Positions 31,801 to 43,741 of a stretch of DNA of 64,000 nt are shown piece by piece. The stretch spans positions 186,001-250,000 of the forward strand of contig JAAXNY010000004.1 in assembly GCA_013420905.1 (NCBI GenBank), given 5' to 3'. The position numbers and the translations under genes are program-made. Source of the stretch: Collybia mongolica (taxonomy: Eukaryota > Basidiomycota > Agaricomycetes > Agaricales > Clitocybaceae). The first letter of the stretch is position 1; each line of letters begins with the position of its first letter. The notes beneath the pieces are model-generated. The model was not told where the DNA came from and did not search any database. It worked only from the letters and a program-made list of their open reading frames with translations.

Positions 31801-33722
31801 CCCGCATCAAATACACATCTCATCCTATTACGCCGTTGACAGAATAGAATCGAAGAAAGACTGAACTTGATTATAACGACATGTGAGTGTGCACACCTTT
31901 ATTGCATTCACTGCAATATGTTGGTTATCCTCGTCGCAGAAACTTCTTTCGTAGAAAAATAACTGTCGAAGTATTCTATCCTTCCTGATATCGACATGTT
32001 CAGGTTCTGGTACTTGCAGGGTGCTGTGGTGTCTCGTTGAGTAGATGGCTATCGCTCAAACGCCCATACCACCCTTTGACTCTGCTCACGAAATTTCAGT
32101 AAATTGATGGTGGAAACAAAATAGAAGTTATTTTCTCTTACATAAAACTCTAGCTCATACACCCAAGTTGGACAATTGCGGAAAGGGCCAGGGGAGAACG
32201 AGGGCTGACTTCCAGTCGAGCCTTGGCAACCACCAGGGGAACACATCAGGAGCCGTGATCGCATTGTCGATATCACCGATAGAAATCCATAATTCAATAT
32301 CGCACGGGAGTAATGCTAAACGTTCCTGGCCACTACTACGTCGTACGTTGACTGCCCAATGCATATATATCCAAAAGTTACATATTAAATTTCATTCGAG
32401 CATGCTAACGAGTCTACGTAGGAAAGGCAACCTTAGAACAATAATGACACGCATACATTCGTGCGTGCCCATCTGTATACGTGAACACAGAGTGCTTCCT
32501 TTAGCTCAAGCTCCCGTTTCACTCCCTCATTCTCATTAATACGTGTATCAACCCATCGAGTAACTCGCCAAGCACACCGTGTGGCTCAGACTCGCATAAC
32601 ATGATTGTCATGCCGCCTTGTGCCTAAGTATATATCCACTTCTCTTAGCGCGTCATCTAGTTCGAACCCCCAAATGCAATCTCGAGTAACCTGTTCCCTC
32701 GCTTTCCCAGTGTTGCTTTGTGCTAGTACGTCAACACACGCTGGGCTCGCCCCATGAGACCAGCGCTTTTTTTGGCATATTCGGACTTCGAATACTGCGC
32801 TCACCACATCCTCACATGACATAAGACAGGTCTCCCACCTTTGGACAGCTTTGTCCGGACTTCTGGCTGCGTAGTTTCCAATACGTAGGTGGCTTGAGTC
32901 GTAACCTGAGATCGTGCATCAATTCATTTCCATTGACAAGTGCCCCATGGTTTTCACGTGAACTCCCTCACACCTATAATTATTATCTACACGAATGACG
33001 AAAGCCGCCCCGGTTGAATCCTCACATACGACATGTTGTTGCCTGCGGAAGACTTATTACTTCTGACACTCCCTCAGAGATGACAGATTCCTTGTAAGGC
33101 CCCTGCGCGCCTACTTGGATGTACGACCTGCTGTAGCCTGTGTTGTTCCATATGTACGTCCTGGTCGAATTATTGAAAACAAAGGAGCGAACTAGAATGT
33201 CGAAGTGAAGGTACAGGTAGAATACCAGCCACCAGTACCCATACGAGATGAGAGCATCGAAGAGGATCATTAATTTCCTGTGGTGAGTTCCTACCGCTAA
33301 AAACCGGTTGGTCAATGGTTGCCGACGGTGGTAACCAAGGAAACTCCTCTTTGTTATCCGTCACAATTTGCTGGGACTCCTTTTCATTGCATCTACACCA
33401 GTTCTATATGTAATTAATAATACACTACTTTTGGGATGCTGTGGTTGCGGCCCCCGAGCAGCCTTTGTTTGGAATCACGAGACGGCATTAACAGGGTTCG
33501 ACCTCGAAGATTCTGACAAGTGTGGGAGGGCATGCGCGTCTCTGTTTTATCGGTCAGTCCGACCACTCTGATGCTTCCTTAGCCTCCTCAAAAGCACTGG
33601 AAAAATACGTTCGGACTGAGGATGTACGGAGAGTCCTGAAACCCCTCGTCCTACCAACTCGCGGCCCACACTTACTCTCATTCTGACTCTAAGATTGGGG
33701 GGGAACAACTGTCAACTGCCAA
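28886..33722. other. Long stretch without a supportable gene
   Basis: About 4.8 kb. Short open frames occur (for example + 30817-31032 and 31170-31442, - 32049-32297 and 33022-33315), some protein-like, but none assembles into a recognisable domain. No RNA gene was found. Confidence 0.35.
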
Positions 33723-35140
33723 ATGGTCGAAATATCAAAGAACAGTGCTTTTTCCCATGGCGATGCAGAGACCTTACATCAATCGCTAGCTGACTACTCC
33801 TCGGACGTTTCTTCCCTTGCTATGCTCAATGAAAGGATCTCTCTTCTAACCCTACCACACTTGTCTATTCCTTCACAAACCCCTCCGAACAAGACTCTTC
33901 TACCCACTCGTACACCCGAAACACCACAGACGCCGGCGTCGCTTGGCTCGCCTGTGACCAGGGTCGTTGACCTTACTCAATGTATCACAACGAAGGCCGA
34001 ATCTCCGATAACGACTGGTGGATTCTCTGATATATACCAAGGTTATTGGGTGAGGGAATGCGATGGAACAGGCAGGGCGGAGAAGAAGGAAACAGTTAAG
34101 GTATCAATAGCCTCGGCTTCCAAAGTATGTCTCTGACGTGATATGCAGGTAGCGATCAAACTGCTTCGAATCCTGGCCGTCAAAGATCAGGATGGTTGGA
34201 AAGCTCGACGAGTACGATATTGGATCCTTCTTGGATTTGACGCAGATGCTAATCGTACGGATGTACCAACAGAGACTGAATCGCGAAGTATACGTCTGGC
34301 ACCGTTTGGAACATCCCAATATCGTCAAGCTATTCGGTACATCCTACCACATGGCCGGGAGACCATCAATGGTTATGAAATGGTATGACAATGGTTGCGC
34401 CGCGGAATATCTCAAGGGTCGAGGTTTAGAAGTGGACCGTATGTCTCTAGTGAGTTATCGTATTCTCTTCGTCACGTAGTACTTGAGATGGTTACCTATG
34501 TAGGTTCACGATGTTGCTCAAGGCTTGAATCACCTCCATACATTAACTCCACCAATTGTACATGGAGATTTGAAAGGCGTAAGCTTCTTAATTAGGGTCC
34601 AACGGCGATTGGTGAAACTATACCCCTAGAACAACGTGCTAATAACAGACGATGGACGAGCCGTTCTGAGTGACTTTGGGCTCTCACAAGTTATAGAGGA
34701 CCTAGTAGGCCCCACAGGATTTACACCTTCAAGTCCGGAAGTGGGACCTCTTCGATGGCAGGCTCCAGAGTTTGTCGACGACGAGAACTGTCAATTGGGA
34801 CTCCAAACAGATGTTTGGAGCTTCGGGTGTACTGCATACGAAGTGAGAAACCCCCCCACACACTCCCCTGGATCACGACAGCTCAAGGCTCTCTTTCTAG
34901 CTCATCACTGGTAATATACCATACTACTATCGCACGCGGGATGCGTTAATAATGAGGGACATGAATGACGGGATCAAGCCTCCAGGCCCGGCAGGAATGG
35001 CCCTGTACACACAGGATAAGAGGGTCACTGACCTATTGTACGACGCCTGCTGGTCGTTTTCTCCATCCGATAGGCTTCAAATGTCGGAGATCGTGCTGCA
35101 GGTCAGGCAAATTTGCACCAATACTAACAACATCACATAA
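33723..35140 (+). CDS. Tyrosine-kinase-like protein kinase
   Basis: Exons: 33723-34100, 34149-34211, 34273-34449, 34504-34578, 34630-34842, 34901-35140. All are phase 0 and GT-AG; 1146 nt give 381 residues. The first 95 residues are Ser/Thr/Pro-rich and probably disordered. The kinase domain fills the rest: GGFSDIYQGYW (glycine loop), VAIKLLR (ATP-anchoring Lys), REVYVWHRLEHPNIV (helix C Glu), IVHGDLKGNNVLI (catalytic loop with HGD instead of HRD), LSDFGLS, RWQAPE and TDVWSFGC. The last exon gives the C-lobe with PYYYRTRDA and CWSFSPSDRLQM. The Trp/Cys-x-Trp features fit the fungal TKL expansion. All phosphate-transfer residues are present, so it is likely active on Ser/Thr or Tyr; substrate unknown. 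Confidence 0.92.
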
Positions 35141-38079
35141 TACATATAAGACTCCTACAAAGCACAGAGGAGTCTTGAAGCATCCATATCCCCACATCCA
35201 TTGAATAGTGGTCATCAAGCACCTTCATTACTCATGCTTTCCAAGCTATCCTGCTACACTATTTTTCGTTCGATAATTACATTTCAAGCTTACCAGGGGA
35301 CCACACATGGAATGCGATATATACTGTAACAATTTAATACATCCGAATTCCATCAGGATACACATCTGCTCTCATTTACAGTCTCGTGCCAATTATGGCT
35401 CTTCTTCCGTCAGAGACATCGGCGGAAACAAAAATAACCTAGTCAGCTGTAAGGATCTAATAATCCGATCTATCCCCATATCTCCACAGGAACCTACTAC
35501 AAGGTTCGTGATACACTGGTTTAGACTGAGGACAAAAACTTTTTCTTTACCTGTACCCTGCCCTACACACCCCATGAGGTTGGAGTCACCGAACGTTTTA
35601 AAAAACGGTAGGCATTATAATAGTCCATCTTAGCGTTATCAAGGCCGATATTGTATGAAAGGCACGCTCGTGAGTTGATAATCACTGGAGTTAAATACCA
35701 CTAACGCCATATGTCTATTGTCGTAATGTGGCGCAAGGTCGCCTCCAGAGTTGAAGTCGCGGCTTTCGATGCTTCCCGCGTTCAAACACATCTCGGATAC
35801 CTCCAGGAGCATACCCTTAGGTCGCCGGAAACTTCTGGGAGGAATCTATTAGCGGGATGGATACAAAGCCCCCAAAAATACGCTTTGGCTTTGGAGCCGG
35901 ATAATGGGCGTTTATTCTCTCGATTATTAATACCTCAAGTCCGCAGTAGTGCAGACTCTGTAATGGCGAGGTATAAGCGAGATTCACATTCGGACGATCT
36001 GGTGACCATCTTAGAATCTGGAATCTCTATTGTCCGTGAGAGGACACAAATGACAAACTCGCCACATTGTGAATGTATATATCGAACCTCAAGTCATTAT
36101 TCATAATTCCTGCACTGCCCTGTAGGATGTATGACCCGTTAACAAGCTGGAGATTCGAGTCCCTGGGAAGCGGAGGACACAACTGGTGGGAGGGGATTAG
36201 ATACACTTAATTTCTTCGAGATTGTAGTGATGCTATAGGCCCGTGACACTGATGACTCATGAGTGCCACCAAAATCGCCACAGGTTGGGACGGTTTGTTT
36301 CATAAGTGATGGCACGAGGTTGAGGGCAGATTTGAGTATCGCCTGGTATATACATCGTCAGATACCTTGACCCTTGAGTATCAGTATTCGAAGTTAGCGT
36401 CAAATGACGGGTAACGTCTTCTGTTGAACTGTACAAGAAGTTGCAGTGAGGAATTAATTCACTAGGACGGCTCTTACCTCTCTGTCAGTATGCCGATGAA
36501 AGAGACGAAGGAAACAAACTTGCTCAAAGCGCGTAATCATAAGGGTAAACCTGAAGCAAGAATGGCATACCGTATTTCATACGCTATCGACATTTTACTT
36601 GCATAGAATTCTCGCCCGCATTATATAAGTACTTTCAGCAATTGGCCATTCAGGTCTCAAGAGATCTTACCAAGATCAGATCCTAGAGCCTTTTCGATAT
36701 TGCTACGCCGCAATGGGAGTTGAACCCTTAAACTTTCCATACGGAGTGAGTAGTACTGAGATGTCGTGTGCGAGTTGAGCGAAAGGCTTGGTATCACGTG
36801 TATAAAAAATTCAGAGCCAGACTGGAAGTCCCCGAAACACAAAACGCCTGCAAAACACGTTCGGATCATCCACGCGCCCAAGGGTCCGAGTCGCCAACCG
36901 CAATTTGAAGTACAGATACGACAGCATGAGCGATATGAAGATTGGTATGTGTCAGAGTCCACATCATTTCGGGTGCTGATTTCAATTTTGCATACAGCCT
37001 GCTTTGTCGTGATAATCGCATTCGTCGGACATCGCTAGAATTTGCGTGGGCTCTCCCATATCGACACCACAACCGAACACAGACCCTACCTCACATGCAC
37101 ACACCTTATAGTGTGTTGGGCCGCTCCGCTGCTAATTATGGATAGCTATCGGGGTAAGCATCCCCCATTTACATATTTTTTTTTCACCTTCCGCACCCTA
37201 GCCTTCATGTACGAATTTCTACCACTCCACTTTGTGGGTCTTCGTTGACCCACTTCTGGAGGCGTGATGCTCACGGTCCGTCATATCCGGGACTTTTTGA
37301 TGCAGAAGTTTGCCCCGCTTTTGACAAAAACCCTGAAGATTACAAGCATGCCATATCGACCCTTGTCCCAAGCTTCTTATGGTGATATTAGCATTATCCT
37401 TTTGAACAGCTAATTGAGGAACCCAGGAAACATATCCTGACCCAATCCTTCGCAGGCCCAATGTCGAAAGTGATAATGCCTAAAACAGACAGCGTTTTAG
37501 ATAGCCTTCCGTAACGAACAGTCCCGTCTCAATCTCCAGCCTGGATTGTGAATACAGAACTATATTGATAACACCTTCGCGGGAAGCAGCTCCATCTTAC
37601 GCAGTCAAAACATCCGACGGCTACAGATTCGTTTATGTACTCGGCTATCTCGATCGATGTATTGGTCTTTTTGGTTCGGTACATGCCTAACTAGACGTAA
37701 TCCAGACCGCATTTTCCGTGGAGTCCGAGCCTCAAATAACATATTTGAGGGCTCATGTGGGGAAGCGTTCAGGGAAGGTTGGTATCCAAATCAGGTCCGA
37801 TCATTCTCAGGGCCAACTGCACATAGCGATACTGTGCGGGACTTAGTACCGAAGTTGGATGTAAGTGAAGCGAGACGAGTACCGGACATGGTGGGCACCG
37901 GCGTAGGCTGCGCATTTATTTCTCATTACTCAAAAATTTATCACGGTCCGCGTGGGGAAGCGCGGTTACTGAAGTGAGAGAACAATGGGTCCATCGATAA
38001 AAAACGTGGAAATTCGGGGCCCGCGACGCGTGTATTTCGACGGGGACAATGGCTGGCATTAAACCTACCAACACGTGTG
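35141..38079. other. No gene seen
   Basis: About 2.9 kb without recognisable coding sequence. Short frames such as + 35711-36106 and 37657-37977 lack domain similarity and intron support. Confidence 0.35.
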
Positions 38080-38088
38080 TATATATAG
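38080..38088 (+). promoter_or_regulatory. TATA box
   Basis: TATATATAG lies about 80 bp upstream of the ATG at 38168. Confidence 0.5.
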
Positions 38089-38167
38089 CCTTACAGCTTT
38101 TCAGGCGACATAAGGTTTTTCCCGAGACCCAGCCTTCTCATCACTCCCCTTACTGGCCCCTGCCAAA

Positions 38168-38930
38168 ATGTCGAGGATATTTTCACCATCTGATATGCCA
38201 GACACTTGTGACGGGTCTGAGTCTCCAGCAGAACTGTCTTCTCCATCCTCTTCTGAATCAGAAATACGTGAACCTGAAGGCAGCCACTCAAGTACCAACG
38301 AGGGTAAAGGAAAGCGGAGGAAATATGTCAGCGACCCACTTGAACGAAAGCGAATTCTCGAGGACGATGTCTGGACTACCAACGTCACACCGACGAGCGT
38401 CGACTGTATTGGCTGCGGAAAAACCATAGCCCTCGACGGGAGAAGGGAATACTACCTTGGCCTATGGGAAAAGCACCGTGATAAGTGTGCAGACATTCGA
38501 CGAAAAAAAGGCCAGGAGCCATTGCGACGGGTAACTATACCACGATCCCAACGACTTTACACATATTAACTATGCCGCCGCCCCATCGTAGAAGCCCAGG
38601 AAAAGCTCCACCAAGCGCGACGCCGACGTCAGCTTCTTAAACACCTTCAACATGCCACAGCAGAAGCAGGCCGACATGCCTAAGCCCGACAATTCTGAGA
38701 GCAGCACGGCATCCACTTCGTCGGGCCACCGAGCCCAGAGTGCCCAATCTCGAGCCAGCTCAGCCGATTATCTAGCAGAGTCAAAGCACAGCAGTGAACA
38801 ACCCCACCATCTGTCGGTTTCGCGATCGATGGAATTCTTTCGCGCTGGTAGCCCCGAGCAGCCCGGAAATGAAGGGTACTGGCAGGAGACGCCGTTCGCA
38901 CCTCGTAAGCGTAATCAATTACAGTACTGA
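38168..38930 (+). CDS. Small zinc-motif protein with Ser-rich tail
   Basis: Exon 1 (38168-38530) and exon 2 (38592-38930) are joined by a 61-nt intron (gtaact...cgtag) with a TTAAC branch-like site; phases match and the product is 233 residues. The N-terminus is Ser/Glu-rich. A zinc-type arrangement follows: C80-x2-C83, then H103-x3-C107 within EYYLGLWEKHRDKC. This C2HC pattern is frequent in uncharacterised agaric proteins. The C-terminal half is Ser/Gln/Pro-rich and lacks structure. If the intron is not used, the frame stops at 38567-38569 (133 residues). An alternative acceptor at 38599 would give a basic helical tail ending near 38684. Function unknown; nucleic-acid binding is only inferred. 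Confidence 0.6.
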
Positions 38931-39615
38931 AGGATAAATCACTGAGTTAGCATTCAGCCGCTTCAAACGACTCATCTCAGGGACGAGGGGTGTATCGCTT
39001 TTCCACACGCTGGGAGCTTGCCAATGGTTTTGGTGAATATAGAGCGGGATTCACTGACGCCCCAGAGGAGCAAGCAGGAGGGTCCAATATGCGTATCTAG
39101 TAGCATTAGATTTGAACAAGGGCCTGTTGGACGACGAGGACACAGATGTCGTAAAATATATTACTTTCGTGGAGGAATTTATTCTACATGCATACATAAC
39201 CACCATGACGGACGCGCCGAGCGTAAATTTAGGGAAATGTATGGAAGCGAGACTGTACTGTTTTTAGCTCGCAGGGTCCAACACCCTGCACCTCACAAGC
39301 GGTTATTATTGTCATCCAACGGCTTCATCGCTTCCGGCGCGGAGTAAATGAGGCTGGCTAAGGGTTGCCCTGATCGTCATTTTGTTACGGCGCCACCAGG
39401 CGCCTCAACTTCGATCATGACATTCACCAAACGAGGTAGAAACAAATTTTCCTGCCTCATCCCTAGGAACATGCGCATAAAGCCGACACTCAGGGCTCAG
39501 CGTTCGAATTAGCGACAGGGTATTGCGCTGGTACTATTATTAGGTCACAATGTCAGATACCTCATCGCCAAGGCCATCCCTGCTCTATTCCTGGTGCACG
39601 GCCGGCAACGGGGAA
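38931..39615. other. No gene seen
   Basis: No supportable coding frame; it separates two convergent genes. Confidence 0.4.
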
Positions 39616-42093
39616 TCACCTGTCGAAACCAAAACCCCACCGTCCTGGAACAACATGGCCCTGCGGAAGTGGAATTGGCGCTTGTGGAACATCGACTGCG
39701 ATCTCATCCTCGTCAACTTCCGGATGATCCTGCTTATATTCTTCGAGGGGACGCTCTGCAGCCGCTTTGACCTGGTACCCCAGTGAGATGATTTGTAATC
39801 CACCAGGCCAGCAGCACAAACCTCTTGAGTGTAGAGCCGACCGACATAGTCCTAGCCACTGCACAAGGATTGCCCTTGTAACGGAAAAAAATATGAATCA
39901 CTCTGGAAGATGTGTGTGAGGGCAAAGAACGAACCTGGTTGAAGTGATAATATCCTTCTGAAGTAGGCAAGAGTTTTCGATAGATGTAGCAGGATTTTGC
40001 CCCACACGAACATGTCATCATGTCGCACTAGAGGAAACACAATATTAGTATCAAATCATGGTGTCGAAAGTCAAATACGAACTCCATAATCTCCCACAAA
40101 TACTAGATAATGAACTGGTATCAGAGGCAGCGAATATTAAAAAAAGGGAGTAGTCATACGCTTTTGGCACTTGGGGAAATTTCGCATGAGTTCACGGGCT
40201 AAAGATAATATCGTTAGACCCAAAAAAAATGTGAGAAGAATAAACGTACTCATAGCCTCCTCTATGGTGTGTCGTCCTTCCAAAATTTTATCCTCCTCTT
40301 CGACTGCTATGTACGAAGGGTCGGTCATTTTCGTGACTTCGCATCGTAGTGAGATGGGATGAACCATTACACGTCCTCGGGAGATAACCCTGACAAAGCG
40401 AAGAATTCTGAGTTCTAGTCGCTCGAGGAAAATCGATAAATGGACCTACAAGCTTCTTACATGTCCTACGGCTCACAGCCCCACAAATATCTTTGTTCCC
40501 GCACTGAAGAAGCCGCTGCTCCGTAGTACGGACTTTCATCACGCACCCCCCAATCGCAAAATGGACACCCCTCCCAGCCACCCAAGCCCGCTTTCTCTAC
40601 CTCGCGTCTCAGTTTCAGACGCTCCCAGAGGGACATTTGCTTCTCTGAAAGGACTCGCGACGGTTCCGAAGAAGGAATCGGCAAAGTACACCCAGACCGG
40701 CGTACGCACTTGATATCCGAGTCGTGTGACCCCGAAAGGTTAGATGCGTAGCACTCCATACACTTTCTACAGAACAGATGCGCGTCGGGGCACTGTATCA
40801 TTTTTCCCTGGTTACTAATCAGCAGGAAGCACACATAGACGAAGAAAATCAGTATCCTTACGAACGCATAAGTAGCGAAACAACAGCCGCATTCGATTCC
40901 GTTGCCAGCATCTTCGTATTCCTCGTCATTGAGGGCCTCGGCAAGTTCGAAGTCCTTCATGGTTTTTTCCAATATCCACGCTCGCTCCTTTTCAAACTTG
41001 GCGTCGAACATCTCTGCGTGGGCCTCACGGACGATAGGGGTTCTTCCTCCGGGTGTACGGGAGGATAGATTTTTGTCCCTTCTTCCCTGAAGCGCGTTTC
41101 TCCTGCTCGAACCGCAGTTCTTGTTCAGCGAGAACGATATAAGTGGGCGCGTAAAGCCGCTGTTTGGAAGTGAAAACGCATCGTACATGTTCTCGAGGAA
41201 CATACGGGAACTCCTTCCGAAGTTGTATCTATAGAAAGAGAAATTCAAGTCGGGGACATCAAAAAAATAAACGGATACACACTAAAGAGACGCGTGGATA
41301 ATACACGCCACCCGATATTTCTCGCGACGCGTTTCCATAGTCGATATAAGGATTTTGGGAAGGTCCGGCCTGGGCGTTTTGCTCGACACTCGCTCCTTTA
41401 CGATTTGTAGCCTTGGACGTTGGCTTTGGGGTAAGTTGGGTCGTCGAGCAAGGCGTCAATGATACCCTGTACAATATTGGCTATGCCACCAGCTGTCGTA
41501 GACTTCCGGATCAGTGTGTTCAGATGGTCTAGGCCGGCGTCGGGTACAATTTCAAGAACACGTGCCATCGTACGTGAGATTGGTTCTTCAGATGGGGAAG
41601 CCACACAAGGCGGTGTTGGGAGATCGTTAACGTCGCATATGACAGGAATCTTTTTGGATGACTCCACTTCAGTGGTAGTACCCTGAAGTGCACCGGAGAA
41701 TTCGTCATAGGAGTCATCGGGGGGTTTAATAAGGGCGTTTTCCTCTCAGAAGGAGGGGGAAGAGGTGATAGACTACTATCATATAAGTCAGCTTCTTAAT
41801 CAAAAATGAAAAGAGAATAATTTCCCTGAGGTTTTCTTTCCGCTGGCGTTGTTGGCGCGCCGCTCAATCGTGAAAGCGGGTATCGAATGGACTGGAGAGC
41901 TTTGTGGTATCACCGCAACATCATCTTCATTGTCCGCTTCACTGTCCGTAAGCTCAATGACTATAGTGCTTTGAGAAATAGACCCTTTCTTGGGCCGTTT
42001 ACGCGAAGGCGTTCGAGGAACAAGAGGACGTCTTCCCTTGAATTCCCAGTCCCGAGTCTTCGGGCCAGACGGCATGAAGATGACCTCTTCCAT
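39616..42093 (-). pseudogene. RNF216-like RBR E3 ubiquitin ligase relic
   Basis: Minus-strand blocks in order: a basic N-terminus with IVIELTDSEADNEDD (41850-42093); EIVPDAGLDHLNTLI (about 41425-41745); QNPYIDYGN...PRVSL (41283-41424); LRKEFPYVPREHV and RLYAPTYIVLAEQE (41028-41228); EKERAWILEK...GIECGCCFATY (40862-41026); then after a 54-nt intron MIQCPDAHLFCRKCMECY (first RING) and GCPFCDW (about 40560-40807); RLLQCGNKDICGAVS (about 40470-40540); TIEEAMS and RNFPKCQKRM (40137-40370); MMTCSCGAKSCYIYR (about 39970-40021); ending PGRWGFGFDR. This is the order of RNF216/TRIAD3-type RBR ligases. Frames change without introns at about 41418, 41027 and 40550, and several zinc-site Cys are lost, so the gene is dead. 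Confidence 0.75.
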
Positions 42094-42487
42094 GAGGCAA
42101 AGAAAAACTCCAGCTCGGGCCCGGGCTCGCTGAGAAACAACAAAGGATGTATGCGAGTCAAGTTAAGCGACCGTCTTGTGGAGACCGGTCCAAGCACAGC
42201 ATATCCGAGTTCGATCTGAAGCCCGATAAGGGTGAGTCGCATGAGCAAGGGCAAATAACAAACCAAAAAAACTCGGCAAATAAAATGATCGGATGCGATC
42301 ACGGAAATAGTCGCAACGATAGAGCGAAGAAATCCCAAAATATTGGCTCAGGTGATTTGGCAAAACCTCCTTCTCATTATTTCAAACTCGGAACGTTGAG
42401 CGGACGCGACAACCAACACGTGCGCGTAGACGCGCAATCACGTTTCCATGGCCAGCCTGTGGCCCCTCGGCGTTGTCCGGCTTGACC

Positions 42488-42494
42488 AAAAAAA
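42488..42494 (-). terminator. Pol III terminator of the tRNA
   Basis: A run of seven T on the minus strand starts ten bases after the tRNA 3' end, as expected for RNA polymerase III. Confidence 0.7.
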
Positions 42495-42503
42495 TAAAAC
42501 ACG

Positions 42504-42584
42504 TGACCCCTACCCGACTTGAACGGATGACTTTGTGGAAGCCGAAAACTGGAATCACACACTCTACCACTGAGCTAAGGGGTC
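42504..42584 (-). tRNA. tRNA, probably Trp (CCA), with short intron
   Basis: The minus strand folds as GACCCCT (acceptor), TA, GCTC-AGTGGTA-GAGT (D arm, A box), an anticodon hairpin TGTGA...CCACA, variable AAGTC, ATCCG-TTCAAGT-CGGGT (T arm, B box) and AGGGGTC plus discriminator A. Acceptor and T stems pair fully apart from one G-U; base pair 31-39 is A-C. The anticodon hairpin is nine bases too long, implying a 9-nt intron after position 37. With T33 placed before CCA the anticodon is CCA. A T7 terminator follows. The isoacceptor is less sure than the tRNA itself. Confidence 0.8.
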
Positions 42585-43635
42585 ATGTGAAAAGCGTTAA
42601 TTTTTTTGTCGGTGAACAAGCCCCTGGTACTGTTCAACATTCAAATCTCCCCTACAAACATCGGCCACAGTCATACATCAAGGTATTGTAATTTATGTTT
42701 ATCCACGGTCTATCACGGTAGCCGTTGCTGGGGAATTCGACGAGACAACCCTTATTTCACGTATGACGTCTGTAGCCTGAGGGAATCAAATGGGGCGCTA
42801 AATGAGCGCACATATCAACAGAGATAAAACTACCTTTCAAGTCTCAAACGCATCTCTTTCATTACCAACTCACTGCTCTATGACTGACAGGGAAGCCGTG
42901 GATTTCCACTTACTCGGAGCTACAGTGCAGAGGTTGGTATTTGAATAGTGGGTTTTGATGATACGTCATTTGAAGTGGATATTTTAGCTTAGGCGTCGAT
43001 TTTTCGGGAATCTTTTTCCAAGACGGTTGATGAAGGAGCCCGGAATGAATGCAATGAAAGAGCCGATTGGTCTAGAAGGATATCAGAGTCGAGATCTTCA
43101 AGAATAATGGGGAAGTTTTATCCTATGATGGACAAGGTGGAAGAAGATCAATGATGATAACAAGGGTGTCATGGTCGCAACGCGTTATAACCAACAACAA
43201 TGATGAACCTGCTCGTTTATTTTTTTGTTAGCCAAACATGTTGTTTGACGCAGTTCCGGCTGCGCATGGACCGTGACTGTTCAACCTTCCCAGCATCATC
43301 CCAATCATTGGGAGTCAACAGATGGAATGGAAGGCTGAACATGGGAGGGTTCTTTGAACGTCTCCCATCCTTTGAGTTCGTATAAGTACTCGCCCAATGG
43401 GGTTCATCCATTTGGGCGATTTTGGCGCTTGATAGGTGTCCTCTTTCTGGGGCTATGTATACTCAGATGGTCTTCGTGAAGCCTGGAAAGAAAACAATCT
43501 ATTTGGAATAATATCACATCTATTTATAAAGACCCACCACTAGCATTTGAATGAAACCAAAGGTTCCCTCATATACATCATCATCATGATATGGAGTCAT
43601 TTAGCTCTACCTGGGGATATTCGTTCTGATGCTGT
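42585..43635. other. No gene seen
   Basis: No recognisable frame was found. The right end is the promoter region of the next gene. Confidence 0.4.
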
Positions 43636-43643
43636 ATATAAAG
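43636..43643 (+). promoter_or_regulatory. TATA box of paralogue A
   Basis: TATATAAA lies about 100 bp upstream of the ATG at 43742. Confidence 0.55.
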
Positions 43644-43741
43644 CTAAACTTTGAGTCAGAGTCTTCAGCTCCCGCCATCATCCAACATACCCTCTAGTTC
43701 TACATCGTCTATCTGAATTGCTTTAAACACATTGGAAGAAT

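Noticed and set aside
32049..33315. Minus-strand frames with Trp/Leu-rich stretches
   Set aside because: Too short and not assembling into any known domain; no consistent exon phases.
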